A stretch of 64,000 bases of DNA, from contig CAVTJR010000002.1 of assembly GCA_963735115.1 (NCBI GenBank), positions 186,001 to 250,000 of the forward strand, given 5' to 3'. The DNA is from JAKACA01 sp963735115 (GTDB lineage Bacteria > Actinomycetota > Acidimicrobiia > Acidimicrobiales > Bog-793). The notes below the pieces were generated by a model. The model was not told the origin of the DNA. It ran no database searches and saw nothing but the letters and a program-made list of their open reading frames with translations. This document shows positions 8,184 through 16,800 of the stretch, in pieces. Position 1 is the stretch's first letter. Each line of letters opens with the position of its first letter. Position numbers and translations under genes: made by a program.

Positions 8184-9665
8184 TCAGCTCGAATTGTCGT
8201 CATTGTCGCCATCGGGGCCGGAGGGACCCCATTGAGCGTCTCCGAGACGCTTCACACGCAGCCCCTTCGGTCCGGCAATGGCGGCAGGGCCGACCGCATC
8301 GGCCCCATACCGTTGCCGGATGGCGCCGACGGCCGTGTCGACCTCGCCCCGGGCGACGGCGTGGGCGGCGTCGGCGCTAGCGCAGGCCGCAGCCACCGCA
8401 ACCGTCGCCTCGCCAACTGCCACCCTCGACTCAGACCCGGTCGCTCCGCCCTCTCCGGCCGCTGTCGCCTCCCCGGCTGCGAGCGCCTCCACCGGTCCCC
8501 GTTCGAGGCCGGCGCCTCCGCCAAGGCTCATCAGCTCGAGCTGCCGCCCGCCGGCCGAGTCTCGGGGCTCGAGGGAGGAGACGCTCACACCGATGAGACG
8601 AACTCCCGCCGACACGTCCACGCCGTCGAGGAGTGAGCCGCTCACCTGGGCGATCTCCGATGCCGACAGGAGCGGACCGGGCAGCGAATGCGACCGCGTG
8701 ATGGTCGAGAAGTCACCAAAGCGAACCTTCAGCGTCACCGTCCTGCCCACCACGCCCGCAGCCCGCAACCGGGAACCGACGGAGTCCGAGAGGCGAACGA
8801 GCTCGCGGTGCAGCACGGCCGGTTCATGGTGATCGAAGGCAAAGGTCTCCTCGTGGCCGATCGACTTGACGGCGCGGTCTGCCACAACGGGGCGCTCGTC
8901 GCGGCCGGAGGCCAGCGCATGCAGTTGCACGCCTGCGGCCTGACCCACCAGCCGACAGAGCGCCTCTTCCTGCAGGCTCGACAAGTCGCCAATCGTATGG
9001 ATCCCGTAGCGGCTCAACCGCTCCGCCGTACGCGGGCCGACGCCCCACAGATCGGAGACCGGTCGCGGATGGAGGAAGCCGATCTCCTCGTCGGCGCTGA
9101 CGACCACGACGCCCCTTCCGGGCCGGGGGCCGCCGGGAGCAGCGCGGGGCTTGGCCGCTCGGGAGGCCAGCTTGGCGATCAGCTTCGACCGGCCCACCCC
9201 GACTGAGCACTCGAGGTGCAGCTCATCCCGCACGCGCCGGCGGATGGAGTGAGCGATCTCGAAGCTTGTCCCGAAGAGCCGATGGCTGCCGGACACGTCG
9301 AGAAACGCCTCGTCGGACGCGATGGGTTCCACGACGGGGGTGAACTCGTGGAAGATACCGTGGAGCTGGGCGCTCACCTCGCCGTAGCGGTCATGGCGGC
9401 CGGCGAGCACGACCGCCTCCGGGCACCGCCGGCGAGCCTCCGCCATGGGCATGGCGGAGTGAACACCGGTCGCCCGTGCCTCGTAGGAACAGGCGGCCAC
9501 CACCCCGCGGAGCCCGGTGCCGCCGACAATGACGGGACGGCCGGCGAGCGAGGCGTCGTCGAGCATCTCGACGGCCGCGTAGAAGCAGTCCATGTCGACG
9601 TGCAACACGTCGAGCGCAGCAGCGGTCTGCGAGGAGCCCGGCGCCGGATACGGCGTGCCCTTCAC
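8184..9665 (-). CDS. dinB: DNA polymerase IV (Y-family, DinB) with extra C-terminal low-complexity insert
   Basis: Error-prone translesion polymerase of 493 residues. Palm residues are visible in LHVDMDCFYAAVEM (about 21-34) and SDEAFLDVSG (about 117-126). A helix-hairpin-helix (LWGVGPRTAERLSRYGI) and the little-finger domain follow. QLELMSL near residue 390 may be the sliding-clamp motif. After it comes about 65 residues rich in Ala, Gly and Glu before the usual terminus AIRQRYGADAVGPA and KRLGDAQWGP. That insert makes the protein longer than the roughly 400-420 residues I expect. GTG 9665 overlaps the stop of the upstream deacetylase. Confidence 0.94.
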   Translation of the reverse strand: MKGTPYPAPGSSQTAAALDVLHVDMDCFYAAVEMLDDASLAGRPVIVGGTGLRGVVAACSYEARATGVHSAMPMAEARRRCPEAVVLAGRHDRYGEVSAQLHGIFHEFTPVVEPIASDEAFLDVSGSHRLFGTSFEIAHSIRRRVRDELHLECSVGVGRSKLIAKLASRAAKPRAAPGGPRPGRGVVVVSADEEIGFLHPRPVSDLWGVGPRTAERLSRYGIHTIGDLSSLQEEALCRLVGQAAGVQLHALASGRDERPVVADRAVKSIGHEETFAFDHHEPAVLHRELVRLSDSVGSRLRAAGVVGRTVTLKVRFGDFSTITRSHSLPGPLLSASEIAQVSGSLLDGVDVSAGVRLIGVSVSSLEPRDSAGGRQLELMSLGGGAGLERGPVEALAAGEATAAGEGGATGSESRVAVGEATVAVAAACASADAAHAVARGEVDTAVGAIRQRYGADAVGPAAIAGPKGLRVKRLGDAQWGPSGPDGDNDDNSS

Positions 9666-10369
9666 GTCAGCAGCACCCTCCGGAACGCCTCGGCGTAGTC
9701 CACGCCGGCTTGGCGCCCGGCGTGCTGGGCGCCGTCGCGAAGCGCCGATGCGTACCAGTCGTTCGCATCCAGCAACTGGCTCTCGTGGCAGGCGACGGCA
9801 CGGAGCTTGTCGTCGATGGTGGTGGAGATGTCGACCCAGACGTTGGCCTCGAGAGAGCCCGACAGGAGCGCCAACGGGATCGAATGGGCGGGACCCGCCT
9901 CCGGGAAGTAGCGCGCCGAGCCCGAGGCGGGCGCGGCCGCGTCCAGGACCGCCCAGCCCACCGTCCGGTGGTCACGGTGGTTGTAGTGGTGGGCGCCGAA
10001 GAACACCGCCGTCGGGTCGGGGCACACGACGGCCTCCGGCCGGTGCGTTCGCATGAGCCGAACGAGCTCGGAACGCAGCTCGAGGTCGTTCTCGAACTCG
10101 CCGTCCGGGCGACCGAGCAGGTGGAGTCCCGTCAGTCTCAGGATGGCGGCGGCTTGGTGGACCTCGCTGGCGCGCCGCTCGATGACGTCCTGGCCGAGTG
10201 CTTCGGGATCACTCGAGCCCTTGTCGCCGGTGGCGCAGATGACGACGTGGATCTCGCTGCCGGCCCGGGCCCACTTCGCCAACGAACCGCCGCAGGAGAT
10301 GTCGGGGTCGTCCGGGTGGGCGTAGACCGCCAGCACGCGTGCGGGCACTTCTTCGAACAGGTCAACCAT
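9662..10369 (-). CDS. PIG-L family N-acetylglucosamine deacetylase-like hydrolase
   Basis: Zinc-dependent deacetylase of 235 residues in the LmbE/PIG-L family. The N-terminal motif VYAHPDDPDISCGG carries the metal-binding H-x-D-D, and FGAHHYNHRDHRTVGWAVLD gives the second metal ligand (HxxHRxxG-type). In actinobacteria related enzymes make or repair mycothiol (MshB, Mca), but this one lacks obvious markers that would choose between these and other amide hydrolases. ATG 10369 overlaps the nrdR stop by eight bases, and its own stop overlaps dinB. The order nrdR, deacetylase, dinB suggests one transcript. Confidence 0.87.
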   Translation of the reverse strand: MVDLFEEVPARVLAVYAHPDDPDISCGGSLAKWARAGSEIHVVICATGDKGSSDPEALGQDVIERRASEVHQAAAILRLTGLHLLGRPDGEFENDLELRSELVRLMRTHRPEAVVCPDPTAVFFGAHHYNHRDHRTVGWAVLDAAAPASGSARYFPEAGPAHSIPLALLSGSLEANVWVDISTTIDDKLRAVACHESQLLDANDWYASALRDGAQHAGRQAGVDYAEAFRRVLLT

Positions 10370-10847
10370 GTGCGGGAGGTGCCTCGTGGCGGCCGCCGCG
10401 GTCCTCACGGAGTAGACCGAGCTCCCGGGTGAAGTCGCCCACGTCCTCGAAACCTTTGTAAACGCTGGCGAAGCGGACGGAGGCGACGTCATCCAGAGCC
10501 CGCAAGCGCTCCAAGACGGCGAGTCCGACACCCTCGCTCGTGATCTCGGGACCACTCGAGCGCACCACCTCCTCGACGTCGGACGCCAGCGTCTCGATCG
10601 CCTCCATGTCGACAGGACGGTTCTTGCAGGCCGCCTGGACACCGGCGACCACTTTCCGCCGCTCGAAGGGCTCTCGCTGTCCGGAGCGCTTGAGCACGAC
10701 GACGACGGCCCCGCTGGCGCGCTCATAGGTGGTGAACCGGCGGGAGCACGACACGCACTCTCGGCGGCGCCGGATCGCCGACCCCTGCTCCACTTCTCGC
10801 GAGTCGACGACACGATCGTCGGCCGCGCCGCACCACGGGCAACGCAC
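10362..10847 (-). CDS. nrdR: Transcriptional repressor NrdR
   Basis: Regulator of ribonucleotide reductase genes, 161 residues. The N-terminal zinc ribbon is formed by CPWC (residues 3-6) and CVSC (about 31-34), and the ATP-cone domain starts at about residue 45 (VVVLKRSGQREPFERRKVVAGV). Length and domain order are standard. NrdR senses (d)ATP through the ATP cone and represses nrd operons. No NrdR-target gene lies in the window. The GTG start at 10847 sits six bases after a TACGGT element, suggesting a leaderless transcript. It lies next to the lexA/LysM pair, an arrangement I recall as common in actinobacteria. Confidence 0.95.
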   Translation of the reverse strand: MRCPWCGAADDRVVDSREVEQGSAIRRRRECVSCSRRFTTYERASGAVVVVLKRSGQREPFERRKVVAGVQAACKNRPVDMEAIETLASDVEEVVRSSGPEITSEGVGLAVLERLRALDDVASVRFASVYKGFEDVGDFTRELGLLREDRGGRHEAPPAHG

Positions 10848-10853
10848 ACCTTG

Positions 10854-10859
10854 ACCGTA
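10854..10859 (-). promoter_or_regulatory. -10-like TACGGT six bases before the nrdR GTG
   Basis: TACGGT matches TANNNT and is separated from the GTG start codon by exactly six bases, the arrangement typical of leaderless actinobacterial transcripts. No clear -35 was seen. Confidence 0.5.
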
Positions 10860-10883
10860 GCGTCGGTGAAGGAGGCTGCGCCG

Positions 10884-11786
10884 CTAGGGCAACCTGAGCC
10901 GAGATCCCGGCTGCAGCGTCCCGCCGGGCACCTGGGCGCTGAGCTCAGTCACGAGCGCCCGTGGATCGCCTCCGGGGTCGAGCCGGGTAGCGATCGACCA
11001 CAACGTGTCACCGGGCCGGACGACGTACGAGTAGCCACCCGGCACCTTGACCGAGCCCGGCAACACCGCCAGCGGGCGGGCTTGGCTGGACGAGAGCATG
11101 CCCGCGCCCGCCCAGATCCCCGCCAGGGCGGCGAGGGTAGCGACGCCGGGGAGCAGGCGTCGCAACCCTCGCGGTTTGACGGCGACAGCACGCCCGCGGG
11201 CTCTTGCCGCCACCCGGGCGTCGTCTTCCCGGCGCGCCGGACTCAATGCACGGGAGTGCTGCACCCGACGCTGCGGACGCAGGACGTGTCCGGGCTCGGG
11301 CAGCAGCTCGACCGGCAGCGGCAGCGGGAGGGCCAGCGCCGTCGAGCCATCGGTCAAGCACCGGCCGGCCTCCGCCGCCGACCGGAGGGCTCTCGCACCA
11401 GCCGAGGGCGAACCAGCGGCGGCACGGCGCCTCAGGGCCGGGTAACCCGCATCCGCCATGTAGCGCACTGCCACGAGCTCGCGCTCGAGCCACGCCTCGC
11501 CGTAGCGACGGGCGCGAGCTGCATCCTGGCGGGGGTCTAGAGCACGCTCGCCTCGCGGGCGGACGCCCGTGAGCTCTTCGAGGGTGGCGTGACGGCCCGG
11601 GCGGGGAAAGGAGACGAGCTCCTCGGTGAGAACGTTCCACGACTGGCCTCGCTCCGGCTGCGGGCCCTGCGGGCGGCGGGGCGCAGAGCGGACCGCCCGC
11701 CTCGGCACGCCCGAAGCGGCGTCGCCCACGTGACCGCGATCGACCTCGCATGGTGCCTCAGACCACGCTTGCGCTTCGGCACTCAT
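10884..11786 (-). CDS. LysM-domain membrane protein next to lexA, probably SOS-controlled
   Basis: 300 residues from ATG 11786, which has AGGAGG six bases upstream. The long N-terminal part is Arg/Ala-rich without recognisable domains. A single membrane helix lies near residues 215-235 (LLPGVATLAALAGIWAGAGML). The C-terminus is one LysM peptidoglycan-binding module (YSYVVRPGDTLWSIATRL). The topology, cytoplasmic tail plus one helix plus extracellular LysM, and the shared intergenic region with lexA resemble SOS-induced division inhibitors such as Bacillus YneA and its actinobacterial counterparts. Function is inferred from context. Low sequence complexity makes the N-terminal boundary less certain. 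Confidence 0.75.
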   Translation of the reverse strand: MSAEAQAWSEAPCEVDRGHVGDAASGVPRRAVRSAPRRPQGPQPERGQSWNVLTEELVSFPRPGRHATLEELTGVRPRGERALDPRQDAARARRYGEAWLERELVAVRYMADAGYPALRRRAAAGSPSAGARALRSAAEAGRCLTDGSTALALPLPLPVELLPEPGHVLRPQRRVQHSRALSPARREDDARVAARARGRAVAVKPRGLRRLLPGVATLAALAGIWAGAGMLSSSQARPLAVLPGSVKVPGGYSYVVRPGDTLWSIATRLDPGGDPRALVTELSAQVPGGTLQPGSRLRLP

Positions 11787-11838
11787 TGCAACCCTCCTTT
11801 GCTCGGCGCGGGACTCGACGGCCGTAGCGGCGACCAGG

Positions 11839-11927
11839 CGTACGCTTGTTCGCCACAACTATCGAACCACGAACGACTGTTCGTTGTCAACTCAATTTCG
11901 AACGCACGTTCCACGAACGGATGTTTG
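11839..11927. promoter_or_regulatory. Four LexA (SOS) boxes between the LysM gene and lexA
   Basis: Matches to the actinobacterial SOS box CGAAC-N4-GTTCG are: 11870-11883 CGAACGACTGTTCG (perfect), 11899-11912 CGAACGCACGTTCC, 11914-11927 CGAACGGATGTTTG, and 11839-11852 CGTACGCTTGTTCG (one mismatch, closest to the LysM gene). A TTGACA at 11931-11936 could be the lexA -35, directly beside the third box. Both divergent genes are therefore probable LexA targets. Confidence 0.85.
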
Positions 11928-11986
11928 CAATTGACATCCGTCATCGTTATCCTCGGTGCAACGACGGCCGACACCAGGAGGTCCGG

Positions 11987-12619
11987 ATGTCCGAGGCGAG
12001 CTTGACCGGCAAGCGCCGAAAGATTCTCGAATTCATCGCCGACTCGATCCGAGAGCGCGGCTACCCGCCGTCGGTCCGCGAGATCGGCGAAGCCGTCGGT
12101 CTGACGTCTCCTTCGACCGTGCACGCCCACCTGAAGGTCCTGCAGCGCGACGGCTACCTCCACAAGGACGCCGAACGCCCGAGAACGATCGTCGTGAGCT
12201 TCGAGCCCCAGTCCGGCGCTGCCCTGGCGGTCCGGCCGGCCGCCCACGTCCCCCTCGTCGGCAGCGTCGCCGCCGGCACCGGCGTCCTCGCCGAGGAGTC
12301 GGTAGAGGACGTGCTGCCGTTGCCGGAAGACTTCACTGGCCCCGGCGATCTCTTCATGCTGCAGGTCCGAGGCGAGTCCATGATCGACGCCGGCATCCTC
12401 GACGGCGACTACGTCGTCGTCCGTCGGCAGCAGCATGCCGAGCCGGGCGACATCGTCGTCGCCGGCATCAATGGCCAGGAAGCCACCGTGAAGACCTTCA
12501 AGCGGCGGAGAGGCAAGATCGTGCTCGTCCCCGCCAACCCTCATCTGAGCGAGATGGAATTCCGGCCGGACGAGGTCGAGATCTACGGAAGGGTCGTCAC
12601 GGTCCTGCGGCGCCTGTGA
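11987..12619 (+). CDS. lexA: SOS repressor LexA
   Basis: Repressor-protease of the DNA-damage response, 210 residues. The N-terminal winged helix is clear (KRRKILEFIADSIRERGYPP, then SVREIGEAVGLTSPSTVHAH, residues 8-47). The self-cleavage site falls in VAAGTGVLAEE (Ala-Gly near residues 94-97, context VGSVAAGTG). The catalytic Ser is in VRGESMIDAGI and the catalytic Lys in EATVKTFKR. ATG 11987 has AGGAGG ending five bases upstream, so the longer in-frame reading from 11846 is rejected. Autoregulation is expected from the SOS boxes upstream. It is divergent from the LysM protein gene. Confidence 0.97.
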   Translation: MSEASLTGKRRKILEFIADSIRERGYPPSVREIGEAVGLTSPSTVHAHLKVLQRDGYLHKDAERPRTIVVSFEPQSGAALAVRPAAHVPLVGSVAAGTGVLAEESVEDVLPLPEDFTGPGDLFMLQVRGESMIDAGILDGDYVVVRRQQHAEPGDIVVAGINGQEATVKTFKRRRGKIVLVPANPHLSEMEFRPDEVEIYGRVVTVLRRL

Positions 12620-12856
12620 TCCGACTGCACCGCGCTCGGCAAGCGCCGTGCCACCGCAACCGCTCCCAGTCGTTGCACCGCACCAGCAACGGGCCATGGC
12701 TCAGAGCCTAAAGATGGGGTGTGTCAACGGCAGAACCCCAGCTCAGAGTACCTAGAGCGGCGGCGCCTGGTCTGAGATGCAACGACAGGGCGAGCCGGGC
12801 CGGACCTGGGTGTCCACAGCGCCGGATCGGGTGGAACGCTCAGGCTCGCCAGGGAG
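12620..12856. other. Convergent intergenic region between lexA and the Crp gene
   Basis: 237 bp with no credible gene. An inverted repeat GGCGAGCC (12789-12796) / GGCTCGCC (12843-12850) lies just after the stop of the minus-strand regulator, with a 46-base loop. It might contribute to termination, but no T-tract follows. Confidence 0.35.
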
Positions 12857-13540
12857 CTACTGACTGGTGGCGCGGCGGCGAATGGCCTCGGGGTCATGCA
12901 GGACAAGCGTGCGCCCGTCGATCGAGAGCCAGCCGAGGCTCCGCAACTGCCGGAAACCCTTCACGACAGCCTCACGGGACATGCCCGACCAGGACGCCAG
13001 CTCACCCTGGTTGAACGGCGTGGTGATGGACGTCTCGTCGCCGTCCGCTTGCCCGTAGCGAACCGCCAGCTCCGTCAAGCTGGCGCAGAGGCGACCCAAG
13101 GTGTCCATGGTGCCGAACTCGAGCTGTCGCAGCGAGGTGTCGCGAAGCCGTCCGGCGACGAGCCGGAGCAGCTCTGTCGCTACACGGGGATACTCCTCGA
13201 GCAGCTCGTTGAATTCGCCGTGTGGGGTGACGTCAACTTCGACGTCCTCGAGGGCGATCACCGTGGCTGATCGGGCGCTGCCGTCAACGGCGCTCAGCTC
13301 GCCGAGGAGGGCGCCGGCGTCGAGGACGGCGAGGATCACCTCACGCCTCGCCCGTCGGGCACACACCTTCACCCGGCCCGTGCGAAGGATGAAGACCTCA
13401 TCGCCCGCATCCCCCTGGCGGAAGAGCACCGACCCGCGCGGATAACTCCTTCGCCGGCTCCGATTCTGGAGGCTCAGCGCCTCCGAGTCGGTGAGCCGGC
13501 GAAGGAAGTTGCGGTCTTCAAGTGCCGCCGGACCGGGCAC
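12857..13540 (-). CDS. Crp/Fnr-family transcriptional regulator of the peptide-export locus
   Basis: 227 residues. The N-terminal cyclic-nucleotide-binding fold (about 15-130) includes PRGSVLFRQGDAGDEVFILRTG in outline and GALLGELSAVDGSARSATV, where GELSAVDG..R-S-A-T resembles the phosphate-binding cassette. The C-terminal winged helix (about 165-225) has the recognition segment MSREAVVKGFRQLRSLGWL. No Fnr-type Cys cluster is present. It starts at GTG 13540, only 20 bases downstream of the double-glycine peptide gene and on the same strand. Because the exporter in this locus also carries two cyclic-nucleotide-binding domains, a shared small-molecule signal is an attractive inference. Confidence 0.88.
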   Translation of the reverse strand: MPGPAALEDRNFLRRLTDSEALSLQNRSRRRSYPRGSVLFRQGDAGDEVFILRTGRVKVCARRARREVILAVLDAGALLGELSAVDGSARSATVIALEDVEVDVTPHGEFNELLEEYPRVATELLRLVAGRLRDTSLRQLEFGTMDTLGRLCASLTELAVRYGQADGDETSITTPFNQGELASWSGMSREAVVKGFRQLRSLGWLSIDGRTLVLHDPEAIRRRATSQ

Positions 13541-13560
13541 CCAGTGCCTTGCTGCTACTC

Positions 13561-13716
13561 CTACCTGTCCTTCAGCCCGGGCTTCTGGTGGCGCGCTTTG
13601 AGCTCGGGGTGCATCCTGGCTCCGCCGGTCACCTCTGCGGCCGTCTCGTCGTCGATGGCAAGGTCGCCGTCGAGCTCTGTGTCCTCAAGCTCTGTCTCGT
13701 CCCGCTTGTCGTCCAT
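13561..13716 (-). CDS. Double-glycine leader precursor peptide, 51 residues (candidate secreted peptide)
   Basis: Too short for ordinary gene calling, but well supported. ATG 13716 has GAGGAGG seven bases upstream and the frame ends at TAG 13561. Residues 1-32 form a strongly acidic leader (14 Asp/Glu) ending DDETAAEVTGG, a classic double-glycine cleavage site for C39 peptidases. Residues 33-51 form a short core, ARMHPELKARHQKPGLKDR, which is basic and His/Lys/Arg-rich with no Cys, Ser or Thr. It lies directly downstream of a C39-peptidase ABC exporter, on the same strand. The core lacks the residues needed for lanthionine or thioether chemistry, so it may be exported unmodified as a bacteriocin or signal. 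Confidence 0.8.
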   Translation of the reverse strand: MDDKRDETELEDTELDGDLAIDDETAAEVTGGARMHPELKARHQKPGLKDR

Positions 13717-13749
13717 CTCATTTCCTCCTCGATTGTCCGCTCATTGCGG

Positions 13750-13783
13750 AACGCTTGTCATGGTACGTGCACCGCCATGCGTT
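13750..13783. promoter_or_regulatory. Dyad between exporter and precursor genes
   Basis: CATGG (13759-13763) and CCATG (13775-13779) flank an 11-base centre containing GTGCAC. Outside them AACGC (13750-13754) and GCGTT (13779-13783) also pair, with a bulge. It could be a Crp/Fnr-type operator or an intercistronic RNA hairpin raising precursor levels relative to the exporter. Sequence alone cannot choose. Confidence 0.35.
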
Positions 13784-13852
13784 GCGAAGCCCCCAACCCT
13801 GAGTACTCGTACCACCTCCGCTGAAGCGCGGTGACAACGCCGAAGCCATCGC

Positions 13853-16800
13853 TCAAGCCTCCTCGGACGCAGACAGCTGCTGGCTGTAGAGGTAGAAGTA
13901 GATGCCGCGACGGGCAAGCAGCTCGTCGTGGGTGCCCTTCTCGGCCAGCCGACCTCGCTCGAGCACGACGATGACGTCGGCATTGCGAATGGTGCTGAGG
14001 CGGTGCGCCACGACGAAGGCGGTGCGGCCCTCGAGGAGGCGGTCGATGTTGCGCTTCACGATGGCCTCCGACTCGGTGTCGAGGGCGCTCGTGGCCTCGT
14101 CGAACAGCAGTACCGGCGGCCGACGGTAGAGCGCCCGCGCGATGGCGAGACGTTGTGCCTGACCGCCCGACAGGGGCAGACCGCGATCACCGACGGGCGT
14201 TTCGTAGCCGAGCGGTAGCCGCTCGACGAGATCGGCGAGGTCGGCGATCTCGGCAGCAGATCGCACGGCCTCGATATCGACCGGGTGGGCGCCGAGGGCG
14301 ATGTTCTCGGCGATCGAGGTGGCAAAGACGTACGGCTGCTGCAGCACGAAGCCGACCTGCCTCCGGAGGTCCCCGTATCGGAGGGACCTCGAGTCGGCGC
14401 GGTCGTAGAGGATCGCCCCCGAAGTCGGCTCGATGAGCCCCGCCAGGAGGCGAAGCAACGTCGTCTTGCCCGAGCCGGAGCGGCCGACGATGGCGACGGT
14501 GGTGCCCGGTGAGACGTCGAGATCGATCTCGGCCAGGATCGGCTCCTCGGCGTCGGCCGGGCGATAGGAGACCTGACGGAGCTGCACGCGGCCCTCCAGC
14601 GTCGGAACGCTCTCGAGGCGGGACGTGTCGTAACCCTGCTCGGGCTCGTGCTCGAGGACGTCGGCGATGCGATTGAGCAGCACCGTCGAGACCTGCACGT
14701 CGTCCCAGGCATCCAGCAGGAAGACGAGCGGTCCGGTGATCATGAGGACAAGAACGGTGAATGCCACGTATGCGCCCACGTGCAAGTGGCCGGAATGCAC
14801 CAGGAGCGCCCCGAGGAAGACGAAGACGCCGTAGGTGAGAACCGAGACCAGCTGGACGAGGGAGCCGTAGCCGGCGATGACTCGATACGAGGAGGCGGTG
14901 CGGTTCATGAGATCCGCGAAGGCTCCCTGCAGCCGCCGCCGCAGGCCGTCCTCGGTACCTGTCGACTTCACGGTCTCGATGCCCTTCAAGAGGTCGATCT
15001 GGTCCGAGGCGTAACGGCCGAAACTCTCCTCGAGGCTGGCGTACAAAGGACGAAGTCGGTGCGTCGAGTAGCGCATGACAAGCAGGTAGACGGGCATGAC
15101 GACGATGAAGGCGAGCGCCAGCAACGGCGAGAGAGCAAACATGATGCCGACTCCGACGACGACCTGGGTTACGGCCGAAAGCGCCTGGATCCCCTGCTGT
15201 ACGACGATGCGGCGAATCTCGCGCACGCCGGTCAGGCGACGCTCGATGTCGCCGATGCGGCGGCTTGCGAAGTAGGACATCGGCAGGCCGAGCAGGCGCT
15301 CGGTGATGAAGTCCAACGTGTCACTGTCGAAGCGGGTGGTGGCGTCGACGAGGACCAACCCCTGGAAGAGCGAGGCCGCCGTGCCCGCCACGGCAAGGCC
15401 GAGTATTCCAAGGCCGAGCAGGTCGATCGCCGAAACCGAGCTTTTGTTCACGACGTCATTCACGACGTACTGGACGATGAGTGGGAGGGCAACCTCACCG
15501 GCGGCAGCTACCAAGGCGAGAGCCACCGCGATCAGCAGAGTGCGACGGTGGGCGAGGAGAAAGGGCCGCAGCCATCGCATGTTCGGGGCGCCGCCCGGCA
15601 CGTCGAGGGCTGCGCCGGTGGGAGCGACCTGTGCCGTGTAGCCGTCCCAGTGCTTGACGAGCTCGTCGCGGCTCGTCGCCACGATCCCCACAGCGGGGTC
15701 GGCGATCTCGACCCTGTTCGTGTCGAGGCGAGCGAGCACGACCCAGTGCTCGGCGTCCCAATGGATGATGGCGGGCAGGCCGAGCTCGTCCAGACGGTCC
15801 CGTGAGGCTTTGATCGGCACGACCTCGAGCCCGATCCGCCCTCCGGCAGCCGCCAGCCCACGCAGCGTCGTGCCGGCAGGACCGGTGTCGGCGACATCGC
15901 GCAGCCAGGACGTCGAGACGTCGATCCCGTACCACTTGGCGATCATGGAGAGGCACGCGACGCCACAGTCCATCTCGTCCAGTTGCTGCACGAAGGGGAA
16001 GCGCTTGCGCCGCCGTGCCCGCCCACCCGGCCGGGCCTTCGCCTGCGGGGCGGCCTCCACCGGCGCATCGACCCTCGGGGTCTCGGCGAGGCCCGCTGGC
16101 AGAATCTCGTGGCGGAAGTCCAGCGGGATGCGGGCTTCGGCGCGGAAGTCCCGACCCGAGGCCATCTCGCCCACCCGCTTGGCGAAGCCCGGGAACTGCT
16201 CCGCCAGCTCGTGAAAGCCGGCCTGGTCCAGCTTGAGCAGCCGGGCGCCGGTGAGCGCACGCACAGTGGCCACCCTCGGCTCTCCCGTCACGAGCGATCG
16301 CTCACCGAAGATGTCGCCGGTTCGCAGGAAGCCCGCCACGCGCACATCGGAGTCGGACCCGACCGTCGCCTCCAGGCGACCGTCCTCGACGAAGTACATG
16401 GCGCCGCCCGGGTCGCCCTCCTGTACGACGATCTCGCCCTCGGCCACCCCGATCGCCTCGAGGCGGGGGAACATCGCGGTGGCTGCTTGCAGCGACAGGT
16501 CCTCGAAGGCGACATGGGTGCGAAGGAACCGGTGGAGAGTTTCGATGCGAGCCTGGTCACCGAAGGCGTCGCGGACTTCTGGATGGATCTCGAGGAGCGA
16601 GTCGAACACCAGCCGGTCCAGGAAGAGAAGGCGGGTCGCCTCGGACGCCCGAACCGTCGCCGTCCGGGCCGACCCGTCGAGCAGCGACGTCTCCCCGAAC
16701 CACTCGCCGCGGCCGAGGCGCGCCACCGTGATCTCTTGGCCGTCGTGGTCCACAAGGACGCGGACGGTCCCCGCGACGAGTACGTACATCCCGTCGGGGC

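Noticed and set aside
12620..12856. A tRNA or small RNA gene after lexA
   Set aside because: No cloverleaf, CCA end or anticodon arm could be assembled. Only a weak long-loop inverted repeat is present.
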